Position numbers and translations under genes: made by a program
NCBI GenBank assembly: GCA_037179335.1
Contig: JAKZHN010000015.1
Span: forward strand, 372,001-436,000
Reading direction: 5' to 3'
DNA length: 64,000 nt
Source of the DNA: Cyclaneusma minus
Lineage: Eukaryota > Ascomycota > Leotiomycetes > Marthamycetales > Marthamycetaceae
Part shown: piece by piece, positions 22,866-33,485 of the stretch
How positions within the stretch are numbered: position 1 is the stretch's first letter
Layout: every line of letters starts with the position of its first letter
Notes under the pieces: model-generated
What the model was told of the DNA's origin: nothing
Database searches by the model: none
What the model saw: the letters and a program-made list of their open reading frames with translations, nothing else

Positions 22866-24011
22866 CTATTTTACGATGCTTGCGAGCGCTGGACTCTTCT
22901 GCCCCTCATTATACTTCAGCGCCGCAGTCTTCCAACTCTTCTCCAATTGCTGTCTCAGCGCCTTCCTATATTCCTCTCCCGACTTATACGCCGATGGCGA
23001 ATCCAATCCTCTTAGTGGATTGTGGAAAGGAAAGAAGAATTCCAAATCTTCCGCCAGCTCCTTGATCCGCTCGCTCTTCATCTGCATGATCTGTTGTTTT
23101 TTCTCGCGTGGCAGAGTCGCCCAATCAACAAGCTTCGAAACACCCATTTCTGTGACTTTTGGTCCCCACCAGGTGTCGATTGAGAATTCGTCTATTAGCT
23201 GTTTTGAGGCCATTTTGCCCCCGTCTTGAAGAAGTCGTGTTACGGTGTACTCTTCGGTTCCGTTTAGTGCTTTTTCGCCTTGTCCTTCTTTGCCTCGCCC
23301 CCACTCATGATACATATCAAGAACCCAGCAACCGGCGAGAATAGCGAGCAATACTGTGAGCGTGGATGGTCCCGAGTCGTCCTTCTTTTTCGCATCTTTT
23401 ACCTCCTCTTTCACGTCTTCCTTTTCCTCGGCTCTGTCGATCCTCTCACTGTAAAATTCGATCTTCTCTTTGTTAAGGTCGAGCTTCACCTTGTAAAGTT
23501 CGATCTTCTTTTAGTTGTTGTCGATCTTCTCTTGGTCAAGGTCGGTCTTCTCACCGTAAAGTTCGGTCGTCTCATTGTGAAGTTCAGTGATGCGCTTTAG
23601 AAGCTTTTTCTCTTTGTCCAGTTCTTGATCATACTTTGTGCGAAGCTCTTCGGACTCCTTCGGGACTTCAAGCATGGTTGTGCGCATCTCTTCATCGGTC
23701 TTGCGGTGTTTGCATGTACACTCTCCCCTCAAGTTGCACTTTATGATCGATTTACTTCCGGCTGATCTAATGCAATCTGCGCATGTGGCATAACTTCGAA
23801 GGTCTTGCGAGAATAGCCACTTAGAGGCTTTGGGTGGGTAGGACGGCAAATTGAGCCGAAGGGGCCAAGGAGACGAGCGGGCAGAGACGGCTCGATGGAC
23901 AAAACTTATGTACGAGGCTTGGCCGAGAAGGCCTTTTGGAGCTTGGGACGCCGGATTCGAGTTGGCATTGTGGTGGAGGCCTCTCGCGCGCGACGAAGAT
24001 GGGACTGACAT
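22866..24011 (-). CDS. Putative mitochondrial coiled-coil membrane protein, interrupted by in-frame TAA
   Basis: One reading frame of 382 codons is interrupted once, by TAA at 23511-23513. Upstream part (166 aa from ATG at 24011): an Arg/Ser-rich presequence-like start, a Cys-containing segment ATCADCIRSAGS, then heptads. Downstream part: heptads continue without a shift (KKIELYKVKLDLNKEKI), then a membrane segment STLTVLLAILAGCWVLDMY, then a charged C-terminal domain. The stop lies in the first of two exact-length 63-bp units (23458-23520 and 23521-23583), equal to three heptads. An 87-nt in-frame intron (complement 23468-23554, GTGAGA donor, AAAG acceptor) would remove the stop and give 352 aa, but it would also remove coiled-coil repeat. 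So it is a nonsense allele, a readthrough gene or a spliced gene; I cannot choose. Family not recognised. Confidence 0.6.
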
Positions 24012-24637
24012 GCATAGTGAAATTTCTGATGGCTTTGAGCCCTCGATAAATTGAGAGCGTTGATGGTATTGGCAGTTCTGAATCTGACGCTCACGGGAGC
24101 CACTATTGCTTCCAGTGAAGTTGAGATGTGAGTTTGAGCTTTGAGAGAGCTTGTCCTCGTGGTGAACGATACTGTAGTGAGGTAAGGACAGTGAGCAAGG
24201 GATGCCAAGAGTTAGGTGTAGCGGGATATGCAGGTATGTGGATTCTGATACACATCGAGTTCGTCGTGGGGGGTGGCGGGGGTATTGCTAGTGGCTTCAA
24301 TTGAGCTATTGTACTTTTGAACTTCCCGGAAGCCATGGTGGTGTAGGAAGCGGGTTTGAGACTGCGGGTTAACATGCAGGCGATGAAGCTTGAGGAGAAA
24401 TTATCAAGCCATCAAGGTTGAAATACAGAATACTGTATTTGGGTACGTCATTTTGAGTGAGAGCGGTGATGTTAGCCAATGCAATGCAAGGGGTGTGTAA
24501 CCCTGAATGGAATGCCACATTGCCAATTGCGTAAGACCTTTCCTCGACATCCTTCTTTGAGGGACATAGCACACCAAGCACTCCATCTCTCAATCGCCTG
24601 ATTCCCTACGAAAACCTTCATCAGCATCAACATAACC
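24012..24637. other. Intergenic between divergent coiled-coil genes
   Basis: 626 bp separate the two start codons. Open frames on the minus strand here have no protein-like features. The region presumably holds both promoters. Confidence 0.4.
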
Positions 24638-25492
24638 ATGGCTTTGTTCAGGCCTGCTCGCGGACCCTTGGGTAACATCCTCAAGCTCACCAACAATACG
24701 AGAGGACCATTCTTGCTGCCATTCCAACTCGACAACCCCAAACCCACGACGTTCCGAGCTGTGCGGTCAAAATTCTCCTTTCAAGGAGCGAACTCTGTCG
24801 CTCGCTTCTCAACATCCTTCCAGCGATCCAATGCCCGATCACGAATCACTGCTTTGTCGAGCGATACTATTTCCCCCAAACGGGTCCCCAGAGACTTTGC
24901 CACCATCTTTGCACGATCAACTCATACTGAGCACCCGTTTCCACGATATGAGGAAGACACGAGCGGCCAGGAGGAAGAAAAAAGTGGTACCTCACAGTTA
25001 TCTTACCAAACTGCGTCAGGCCGATATGCGCTGGTGTGCTTCTTGCTTGGTGTATTCTGGCGGCGGCGTCTACAAGAGCCCGAGGAAGAAAAGGAAAAGG
25101 GCCGCTTAAGACACAAGCAGATGCATCGCGGGTGGAAAACAGCTGAAGATGTCATCCAAGACGTGGAGTCAGACTATGAAGTGCTGGTTCGGCTTTTGGA
25201 GAAGCGCTTCCATAAAAGATTGGGGGAGTTCGAGGACAAACGGAAGTCATATATCGAAATGTCTGGGTGGAAGAAACCCCAGGAGAGAATGGAATCGCTG
25301 GAGAGAGGGTTGGAGGAAGAGAAAGAGCTTTTGATGGGGGAATACCAGTCGCAAAAGGAAGGCTTGGAAAAGGAGAAAGATGTGACCTTGACGTGGTTGA
25401 GATCACAACAACAAGCGCTCGGGAGGAGATATGAGTACCGCACATGGTCATGGTTCGATGACTCGAAGACTATGAAAATTCGGAGAAGTTGA
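24638..25492 (+). CDS. Putative mitochondrial coiled-coil protein
   Basis: Single exon, 284 aa, ATG in good context (CATAACCATGGC). Residues 1-90 are rich in Arg, Ser and Phe and poor in acid, with FRAVRSKFSFQG and VARFSTSFQRSNARSR, typical of a mitochondrial presequence. A short hydrophobic stretch YALVCFLLGVFW (about 129-140) may be one membrane segment. The rest is a charged coiled coil (Lys/Glu/Arg heptads to residue 265). The layout (presequence, one membrane segment, coiled coil) mirrors the divergent neighbour on the minus strand, though I cannot see clear sequence identity between them. The family is not recognised. Confidence 0.7.
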   Translation: MALFRPARGPLGNILKLTNNTRGPFLLPFQLDNPKPTTFRAVRSKFSFQGANSVARFSTSFQRSNARSRITALSSDTISPKRVPRDFATIFARSTHTEHPFPRYEEDTSGQEEEKSGTSQLSYQTASGRYALVCFLLGVFWRRRLQEPEEEKEKGRLRHKQMHRGWKTAEDVIQDVESDYEVLVRLLEKRFHKRLGEFEDKRKSYIEMSGWKKPQERMESLERGLEEEKELLMGEYQSQKEGLEKEKDVTLTWLRSQQQALGRRYEYRTWSWFDDSKTMKIRRS

Positions 25493-26266
25493 TCAGGTCA
25501 CCCAGGGGATTTGAGGTCCCTTTTCCGATCTTGGGGAGACCTGTGAGGACAGATGCATCCTCATAGCAGCAATCCCTTAGAAACAAAGGAGCCTCGGGAG
25601 CTACGGAGTACGGATTCGGAAGATATCATCCAGGGCTCAAGCATAGCTGGAGACGGATAACGCTGGAGAGCGTCGATGAGAGGTTACGAGAAAGGAAGAT
25701 TGGAGCCTACCACGTGCCTATCAAGCAAGTCAGTTAATCCAGAACTCTGAATCTTGAACTATGAACATTTGAGTTTACCCTTGATCGTAGCAACAACTGT
25801 TGACAGCAAAGCGTCGAGAGCTGAACATCGGAGCAACAGAGTTGCACAACTGTCGAGAAAAGAAATATCGATCCGCACGCCACATATACCCAAACACAAG
25901 CTTCACCACGGCAACAATATTGGTAGCACAATCGTGATGAAGATTGTCGCGACGACTGCCGTGTGCGGTTCAATGTCGGCTATGCGTTCCTCCGCAAGGT
26001 TACATCGTACAGTTGCTCCAATAGAGTTGATGGGTGAAGATTGAAGCCTTGTTTGAGGGAAAGCCAATTTTGTATGTGTGCATCCGCATACGAGCACCTG
26101 CTTGTTACACTTCGGCTTGGGAGTTTAAATAGCTGGTGCTTTTGTTGAGGAGTGAAGTGTTCCCTCGTCAATATCAACAGGCTGAAGAGACCGGAAGCTC
26201 CGTATCGTGAAAAGCTGCTAGCTGAGACGATCAAACCGAGTTGCAATTCGCGTGAGAAACTCGAAA
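25493..26266. other. Intergenic, nothing supported
   Basis: No coding chain, RNA gene or repeat supported. It contains the promoter of the SDR gene that starts at 26267. Confidence 0.4.
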
Positions 26267-27300
26267 ATGACGAGCAAGGCGACTACTGGGGTGGCTCTGA
26301 TCACGGGCGTACGTATAGAATCAACTCCCCTCAATGGATTTGGCTGAGAAGGAGGAAACGACCAGGCAGCATCCGGAATTGGCAAGGAAACAGCTTTCTC
26401 TTTCGCCGAAGCAGGAGCGAAAGCCATCGTCTTCGCGGACCTCAACAAAGACCAAGCCGATGAGGCAGCCGCAGCCAGTATCGAGTTTGCAACCCACTCG
26501 GATTACCAGACCCTGGTCCTCCATGTAGAAGTCACGGATGAAGCCAGTGTCCAGGCCATGATAGATGGCACGATCGAAAAGTTCGGGCGAATCGACTATT
26601 TCGTCCACAGCGCCGGAGTGAGTTCTCAATTCCAGATCCACGGAATTGCGAAACGTTGCTAACAAGATGTCCTTCCAAGACTGGCAGCTCTGAGCTCGAA
26701 TCCGTGACGGAACTTTCAATCGAAGAATTCAACCGCATCAACTCAGTAAATGTCGGTGGCACCATGCTCTGCATCCGCGCCGCCTCGAAAGCCATGGTCG
26801 TCCAAGAATCTACCTCCATACAAACCCGCAGCGGCACTCGAGACATCGGACGCGGCTCCATTGTAACACTCGGATCTGCCAGCTCCGTCATCGCAGCCCC
26901 GGACGGATTGCCATACACAACCTCGAAATTCGCAGTCCTGGGATTGACCAAAAGCGCTGGTTAGTTATCCGTGGGCCTTGGCGATTGCGAATCTGTGATG
27001 TTGAGTGGCTAACAAAGTGTGTGCGAATTCGTAGCTGTCGATTTGAGAAAACGTGGAGTCAGAGTCAATTTGGTTTGTCCGAGTTGGGTGGATACTCCGA
27101 TGGCGAGGGCGGATCAGGAGAGGTATCCGGGGTACAAGGAGATGATCCATGCTGCGGCTCCGCTGGGGAGACTGGCGCAACCGGAAGAAATTGCCGATGC
27201 GATTGTTTTCCTCAGCAGTCCTGCATCTTCCTACACGACTGGCGTGGCATTGCTGATTGACGCCGGTCTGACATTGACTGTTGCTATTGGGAAGAAATAG
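26267..27300 (+). CDS. Short-chain dehydrogenase/reductase (classical SDR)
   Basis: Four exons, 26267-26308, 26366-26617, 26680-26959 and 27035-27300, give 279 aa. Introns are 57, 62 and 75 nt; two contain GCTAAC branch sites. Joining exon 1 to exon 2 rebuilds the cofactor motif TGAASGIG (residues 13-20). Other SDR landmarks: FADLNKDQA after strand 2, HSAG in place of NNAG (end of exon 2), NVGGTM, catalytic Ser164 in GSASS, and YTTSK with Tyr177 and Lys181. The C-terminus has GRLAQPEEIADAIVFLSSPASSYTTG, typical of the classical family, where it closes over the active site. Substrate is not predictable. An acidic residue after strand 2 (FAD) suggests NAD(H) preference. It stands alone, with no cluster partners nearby. 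Confidence 0.9.
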
Positions 27301-28245
27301 CGATGCGAAGAGCTACCGAGGGATAAGCGTGAACGATTGTTCATCGCGGGGTGCGTGGTTGGTGAGAAATGTCCTTGGCGCTGGCTGAGCTGCACCCAGA
27401 AGAACATCTAGATGAGATTTGGCGCAATGAGATATGGGGTCGATCGTCAGTTCCGATGCTTACCCCTTTCTGACCTCAGCTTCGCGTGGTTGTGGTGGTG
27501 CACCTGTCCTGGCGGAGCATATATACCAAAGTTGTTCAGAATCTATCAGCCCCTCACGAGCCGGGAGTCATGGCTCAACGGTATGCTCATGTGAGACTAC
27601 GTTAGGCCTGTGATCATGAGATGAGAGTTCGACTCTAAGTGCCACCGGTGCAGGAAACTCTCAATATTGGTTTGGTGACAGGCTGTCAAACTCAGTTCGT
27701 CTGGTTTGGTGAAGGGTGGGCCATGATTCCCACGCCTGATCTTTTGTTTTTGAGATGTCTTTTGACTTCCCAAACGCTTTTTTGCGAGTCCTGATGGCGA
27801 TCTTGGTTTTAAACCCATCCTTTCGGATTTTTGCAAAATTCGCCAAGACCTCGTTAAGGGGCACGGATCAGGCGGGGAAAGGTGGTCGTGGAATTGCCAT
27901 CATAACACGTGACATTCCTCCGTCAAACCGTGGTTCTGAAGTTCTGGTTGCGCTCCTCGGCATCGCTTGCGCACTGACACTCCCTGGCAGATCATCAGTA
28001 ACTAGAGTACGAAAGAATTATGAAAGAATGGGGTAGGAATCATGCATGACGGTCGATGATGAGAAAACCAATACAAATTCATTCGGGAACAATGGAGAAG
28101 CAAGCTTCCTGGGCCATGTGAAGAGCAGAATAAATATGGTTGTAACTTGACAGTTACCTATGTCCACGTCTTCCCACACCTACTCTCACTCTCGCCAGCC
28201 CCCAAGTATGTGCACGCACTCGAATGTTACCGCTATCCCATGTGC
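27301..28245. other. Intergenic with tRNA-like box A/box B remnant
   Basis: No gene supported. At 27570-27650 a box A-like TGGCTCAACGG is followed by a box B-like GAGTTCGACTCTA, but the flanks do not pair into an acceptor stem and the D arm does not close, so I treat it as a pseudo-tRNA-like fragment. Confidence 0.35.
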
Positions 28246-31176
28246 TCATTTCTCTTCAGGGCAAATGCTCTTCAGTCTCTCACCCAGCAACTTGCCAATA
28301 TTAGGATTGACCGACTCCTTGCTCTTCAACGTCAGTCCCGCCGCCTCTTGAGCGATATCAATCAGCGGCTTGTCCAGCTCAGCACCTTTTGCCAATCCAG
28401 CCAGCAGCACACCAAGGAACGTATCGCCCGCACCGTTCACGCTCACGATCTCTTCCTCAGGGACCTCCACAGGAATGGGGAAGTGACGGATGTAGATTTT
28501 GCCTTTGGCGGACTGGGTCCCCGATGGCTGGTCGTCGGTGTTCTCTTGAGACAAAGCTAGTCGACACTGCTGTAAGAGATTTTCGCGTAGTGCCGGATTT
28601 TCATTTGACGGCTCCTTATCGATGGAATGATGCTCTTTGATACAAAATTCGTCGGATCCGAAGATGTACTCGGCGTGCTCCGGGTCATTGAGTTTGGGTG
28701 AGTCGGCTGGTAGGAATTGTGCAAGCACGACGCCGTCCTTGCCTAGCTTCGTCGCCACGCTCGAGATGTATGGAAGCAGCTGTACCATCTTGTTGGGGAT
28801 GTCGTTGTCGACGACTTCCTTTGGCATGATAGATGAAAAACGTGAAAGGGCCGCATTGCGCTTGACCACGTCATCCGAAGAATCGACGACCTGCAGCCGG
28901 GGGCCAGAACTCTTATCGACCCAGGCACCGAGTGCATTGAGTTCCTCAAGATTAGGAGTGCAGAGGTGAGTCCAGGAGAGCGGTGTACCCGGGATATTCG
29001 AATGCCGGGACCGTGCAGCAAACAGTCGGGAGGCTTTAGCAGATGAGACGGGCTCGAAGGCGAAGCGAGTATCGGGGTTCGCATCCCTAGCAGAGCTACA
29101 AATTCCCTTGATGAAGCCCGTATTCCAGTTGGTGTCAAGGGCGAGCCATTTGGGTTGAGCTTTGCGCACCTCTCTTTTGACCTTGTTCAAGACGTTGACA
29201 ATGGCGTGTGTCCTACCTTCTTGTCCTGGGTCGCAGTGAGAAGATAAAGGCTTGCTGGCGATGGCATGGTCGTATATACTCATGTCAGCCATGGCAAGGC
29301 GGAGGCTTTTCGTTGTCGTGTTCACCGATACATATTGAGCAGTGCTAACCACGGACTTATCTGAAGACCCCGGAGACTTTGCCACCGTGATGCCAGACTT
29401 CAGCACTGTAACACCAGTAGTATCCATGCCACGGGATTTCATAGACTCAAGAATGTGTTCGCCGGCTCTAATGAAAGGTCAGTGTGCGCAAATAATGACA
29501 AAAGTGACGAATACTAGGATGAAAGCGCAGACGTACAAGTCATCGGCGATAACGCTGGCAAGCTGAACTTTGTCACCGTGGAGAAGATGAGCTGCCGTTG
29601 CTACATTATGGCCTACGCCTCCGATCGATTGACCAATACTCGCAGGATTCGAAGTCCCTAGGACAGGATCTTCGCTAGTGTCATCCAGGGGCTTGTAATC
29701 GCAGGCAAGATCAATGGCAACGGAGCCCACAACCATAATCTGTGCAGAGGATGAGGACCTTCGAGAGGGCGATGATCTCTGCGGAGATGATGTTGTTGCT
29801 GCAACCGAGCGCACAACTTGCCGGGGGCCTGGTATGTCAACCCTGCGACTTTATTTAGGTTATCGTTTTCCGAGGAGATGCAGAATGGAAAATTACTTAT
29901 TCCGGGACAAAGCAGACCAGTCACCCAGTTTATGAAGTTCTACAGCAACCTTGGCTGCTCGTGCAGCATTTGATAGAATGAGTGCCCGGTTGGCAGGAAT
30001 ACTGCTACCTTTGGTGAGCTCCTTTATCTTAGCCAGGATGAAAGGTGTGTTTGCATGACCGGTAAATCCTTTCGCTTCTGCCTCGTGAACAGCCTCTTCA
30101 ATTGCAGCATTCATTTCTTCTTTCGGGATGGAGTGCTCGCTCGGGATCGGGTTTGCGAAAAGAAGACCGTATCTAGGTCCTACGAAACCAAACGCCTCGT
30201 TCGCGTCTATGGACGGTTACTACACGTCGAGGGAGGATCAGCAAGTAACTTACAGATCATGTGAGCAGCCTCATATTCATTTTGGACAACGGATGGGCTT
30301 TTGATACCGCTGTCTCGGCTCCAGAATGCAGGAAAATCCACAGGTCCTGAACGTCCATCGGCAAATGTAGAGACTGTTACACCCTGGGTTTCCAAGTACT
30401 CAAGCGTACGGGGGATATCCAGAAAGCTTTTGCATCCACTTGAGATGACGGCAATTGGTATCCTACCCAAGGCTGCCAAGTCAGCAGAAACATCCATGGT
30501 ATCTTGACCGCCACGATGGACACCACCAAGGCCACCGGTTGCAAAGACGCGAATATGAGCCAGATGTGCCACTCTGGCAGTAGCAGCAACGGTAGTGCCG
30601 CCGTGGTATTTACGGCCTGCAAGTCCCTGAGATTGGAATGTCAGCAGAGCAAGTCACGTGGGAGATAAGAGAAGCTGTTCTCACATGACCTGTGATAATT
30701 GGGATATCTCGAATAGACACTTTCATGGTTGGTTCGTCGCCAGCGGAGGAAGCTAATCTCTCGATCTCGGGGATAGTAAGACCAATGACACCGACACCGT
30801 CAAGGAATCCGATGGTTGCCGGCACTGCACCATTTTCTCGGATTGTGGCCTCCAAGTCTTTGGCGAGAGCAATATTATCGGGATAGGGGAAGCCGTGAGT
30901 GTAAATGGCGCTTTCCAGGGCAACAACGGGGGCAGAAGACTTGAGTGCGTCTTGAACTTCCGGGGACATCCGGAAAGTCCCATTTAGAAGGGCACTTCTT
31001 GTCAGCACCGCTGCATGCTTCAAGGCTATCTGTTGCATATCCGCCGTCGAGGAGTGCTTCTTGGGGTCGAGGCTTTGGGGAAGCCTCCGCGAACCGGCGC
31101 CGAGCAATGGGCGCATCGAGCTCGCATTGCATCTCCGGAGGGCCGCCGCGTGTGGGCGGACTCTTCGAAAAATCAT
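28246..31176 (-). CDS. Bifunctional pseudouridine-5'-phosphate glycosidase / PfkB-family kinase
   Basis: Five exons on the minus strand (31176-30685, 30626-30254, 30206-29925, 29828-29537, 29467-28246) give 886 aa. Introns are 58, 47, 96 and 69 nt, and all frames join. The N-terminus (MIFRRVRPHAAALRRC) looks like a mitochondrial presequence. Residues about 80-420 are an indigoidine-synthase-A/PsuG-type glycosidase. Visible landmarks are VALESAIYTHGFPYP (Glu88), MDVSADL (Asp209) and SSGCKSFLDI (Lys230, the expected Schiff-base lysine), plus GLLFANPIP. Residues about 450-886 are a PfkB sugar-kinase domain with VVGSVAIDLACDY, the glycine-rich SIGGVGHNVA and the catalytic NGAGDTFLG near 824. Together they would phosphorylate pseudouridine and cleave the C-C bond to uracil and ribose 5-phosphate. 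This two-domain order is known in fungi and animals. It is divergent from the JmjC gene (216 bp). Confidence 0.93.
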
Positions 31177-31392
31177 GGAGGAGCTGCGTGCAACCCACGC
31201 GATGTGCAATTGTTTCGCGAGTCCTGCGATTGTCCACGCGATGTCAGTCGCGAGTTGCTGGAGGCCGTCGTCGCTAACATCGCTACGCTAGGTAAGTCCG
31301 TGCACCTCCAACGTCTCGGTCACGTGCTGCAACAGCGCAAAAAAGATTTTGCTGCCAGTTTCAGCATCTTCAACCCACCAACCGCCACAAAA
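31177..31392. promoter_or_regulatory. Divergent promoter region, pseudouridine enzyme / F-box-JmjC gene
   Basis: Only 216 bp separate the two start codons, so promoters and both 5' leaders must share this segment or extend into coding DNA. GTAAGT at 31292 could be a donor for a 5' UTR intron on the plus strand. A CACGTG E-box-like hexamer lies at about 31320-31325. Confidence 0.5.
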
Positions 31393-33199
31393 ATGGCTCC
31401 ATCAGCAGTCTACAATAACCCAATCGTTCCCAATGGCTTCGAGCCATCCGTCAAAGACGTCAAAGCTGTGTGCAGTCCCGCCGACGAGATCGAGGAAGAT
31501 GCAGAGACCCTCCCGCTTCATCCACTCGGCATCAAGCCTTCAGGAAACCAATACACGTCGTCCACGAATGCGAAATATTCCATGGGAACTTTCAGACACT
31601 TGCCAGACGAGATGATTATCGTCTTGCTGGAGTTCATGGATTCAAAGAAACTGAGAATGCTGGGAGCGACTTGTCGAGCCATGTATGCTTTTTGCGCGGC
31701 CGAGGAATTGTGGAAGCAATTGTTTATCGAGTAAGCCTAGAGACTCTGAATTTCTTTCTCCAAACCATAGGAGACGGCCGCTTTTTCATTTCTGGCTCTG
31801 AGTCGCTGCTGTGCTCCTATTTTGAACGTAATTGTCCGAGATCACGTGATCTAAAAGAGGGTTGAGCCCTGGCTTTTCATATCCTTTCCATCAAGGGGTC
31901 CATACTGCTTGAGACCCTAGCGATTTGAGAGCGAAGTCTAACAAATTTTACAGTGCGCGCGTTCCCTCCCCCTTTACCTGGCAAGGCACATGGCGCTCGA
32001 CCCATTTGAATTTGCCCCCTAAGATCACCCAAGGCCAAATCCGCACACCCGACATGTTCTCTGATACTCTCTACCGCCCATTTCTCTGCGCTCACACCTC
32101 ACTATCTCCATTCGTATCAGGAATCTCTCTCTCAAACACCATCCCCAGCCGACCAAATCTGTGCCCTGAGGAGTTCTTTGAAAACTGGCATGATAGACCG
32201 TTCATGCTCACCGAGCCCGTCAAAAAATGGCCCATCTACAAAAGCTGGGACGCTGATATTTTGAGACAAAAATACGGCGACGTCAAGTTCAGAGCTGAAG
32301 CCGTGGACTGGGATCTAGAGACTTATATTTCGTACATGCGGAACACCACTGACGAATCGCCCGTGTATCTCTTCGACCGTTCGTTCGTTGAAAGTATGAA
32401 ACTCAACGTCCCCGAAGCCTCGGCTTTCCCGCGGGAGCAAACAGCATCTGGGAACACCGAGGACAGCACCAGCTATGATTACGAAATGCCTTCCTGCTTC
32501 TCCCAGGATCTTTTCTCCGTGCTTGGAAATGAACGGCCTGATTCGAGATGGCTCATCATCGGACCCGCTCGCAGCGGATCTACCTTCCACAAAGACCCCA
32601 ATGCCACCTCAGCATGGAATGCTGTCCTCCGGGGCCGAAAATACTGGCTCATGTTCCACCCATCCGTCGCCACTCCACCCGGCGTTTTTGTCTCCGATGA
32701 TGCATCGGAAGTCACATCTCCTCTGAGTATTGCGGAATGGCTTCTGGGCTTCCATGCCGAAGCGAGAAAGATGTACGGTCATGGAGCGCAGAAAGACGGC
32801 GTGGCTTTGATGCAAGAAGGCATTTGCGGGCCTGGGGAAATTCTCTATGTTCCCAGTGGCTGGTGGCATTTAGTGGTGAATTTGGATGAGAGCATTGCTG
32901 TGACAGGGAATTTTGTGGCGCCAGGAAAAGGGTTGGTTAATACGTTGGGGTTTATGAGGGATAGTAAGGGTGACCAGATTTCGGGGTTTAAGTGTGATTT
33001 GGAGGATCCCTATGGCTTATTTGTGGCGAGACTGAGAGAGGCGGGGATGGGTGAGAGTGTGGATGAGGCATTGCAGACGCTTGATGAGAAAGCTAAGGGA
33101 AAGAAGAGGAAGTGGGAGAGTGTTGTCGAAACGAACGAGGAATCTGGTGCTGGGTTTAGCTTTGGGTTTGGCGGAGATGACGACGTAGAGATTCCATGA
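31393..33199 (+). CDS. F-box and JmjC domain protein (JMJD6/PSR-like)
   Basis: Two exons, 31393-31730 and 31954-33199, give 527 aa. The 223-nt intron has a GTAAGC donor and a TCTAAC branch site before TTTACAG. Residues about 66-112 are an F-box (FRHLPDEMIIVLLEF...LGATCRAMYAF...ELWKQLF). Residues about 165-450 are a cupin-like JmjC domain: ENWHDRPFMLTEP, the iron ligands His325 and Asp327 in STFHKDPNATSAWN, and His418 in PSGWWHLVVNL. It is therefore expected to be an active Fe(II)/2-oxoglutarate dioxygenase, with Lys at RGRKYW in the usual cosubstrate region. The C-terminus is Lys-rich (KAKGKKRKW), a possible nuclear signal, then Gly/Asp-rich. Related proteins hydroxylate lysine or demethylate; the F-box suggests a link to SCF ligases. 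Substrate unknown. Confidence 0.9.
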
Positions 33200-33485
33200 G
33201 ACGGCACTACTGGATTCCAAGGAGGCTCAAGAGAGAAAGGCCCGTTTCGTTGCGATGCGGTCAAAGACGAAAGCAAATAAGGCAAGATAGTGTGCAAGAA
33301 TTCTTCCGCGCACACTCTGTGGTCTATAAGGGATAACATCAACGGCGTCGTAAAATCAGCGATAGAAAAAGCTCGGTCTCTTCTGCAAATCGCATTTTCG
33401 ACCCTTCCAGTTCCACCCGTATCCAACACCGGTCAACGCCGCTGAACCTCGAAATCGGTGACCGATGACCGCAACCCCCATGAGT

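Noticed and set aside
27565..27660. Functional tRNA gene
   Set aside because: Box A and box B are present, but the acceptor stem and D arm do not pair.
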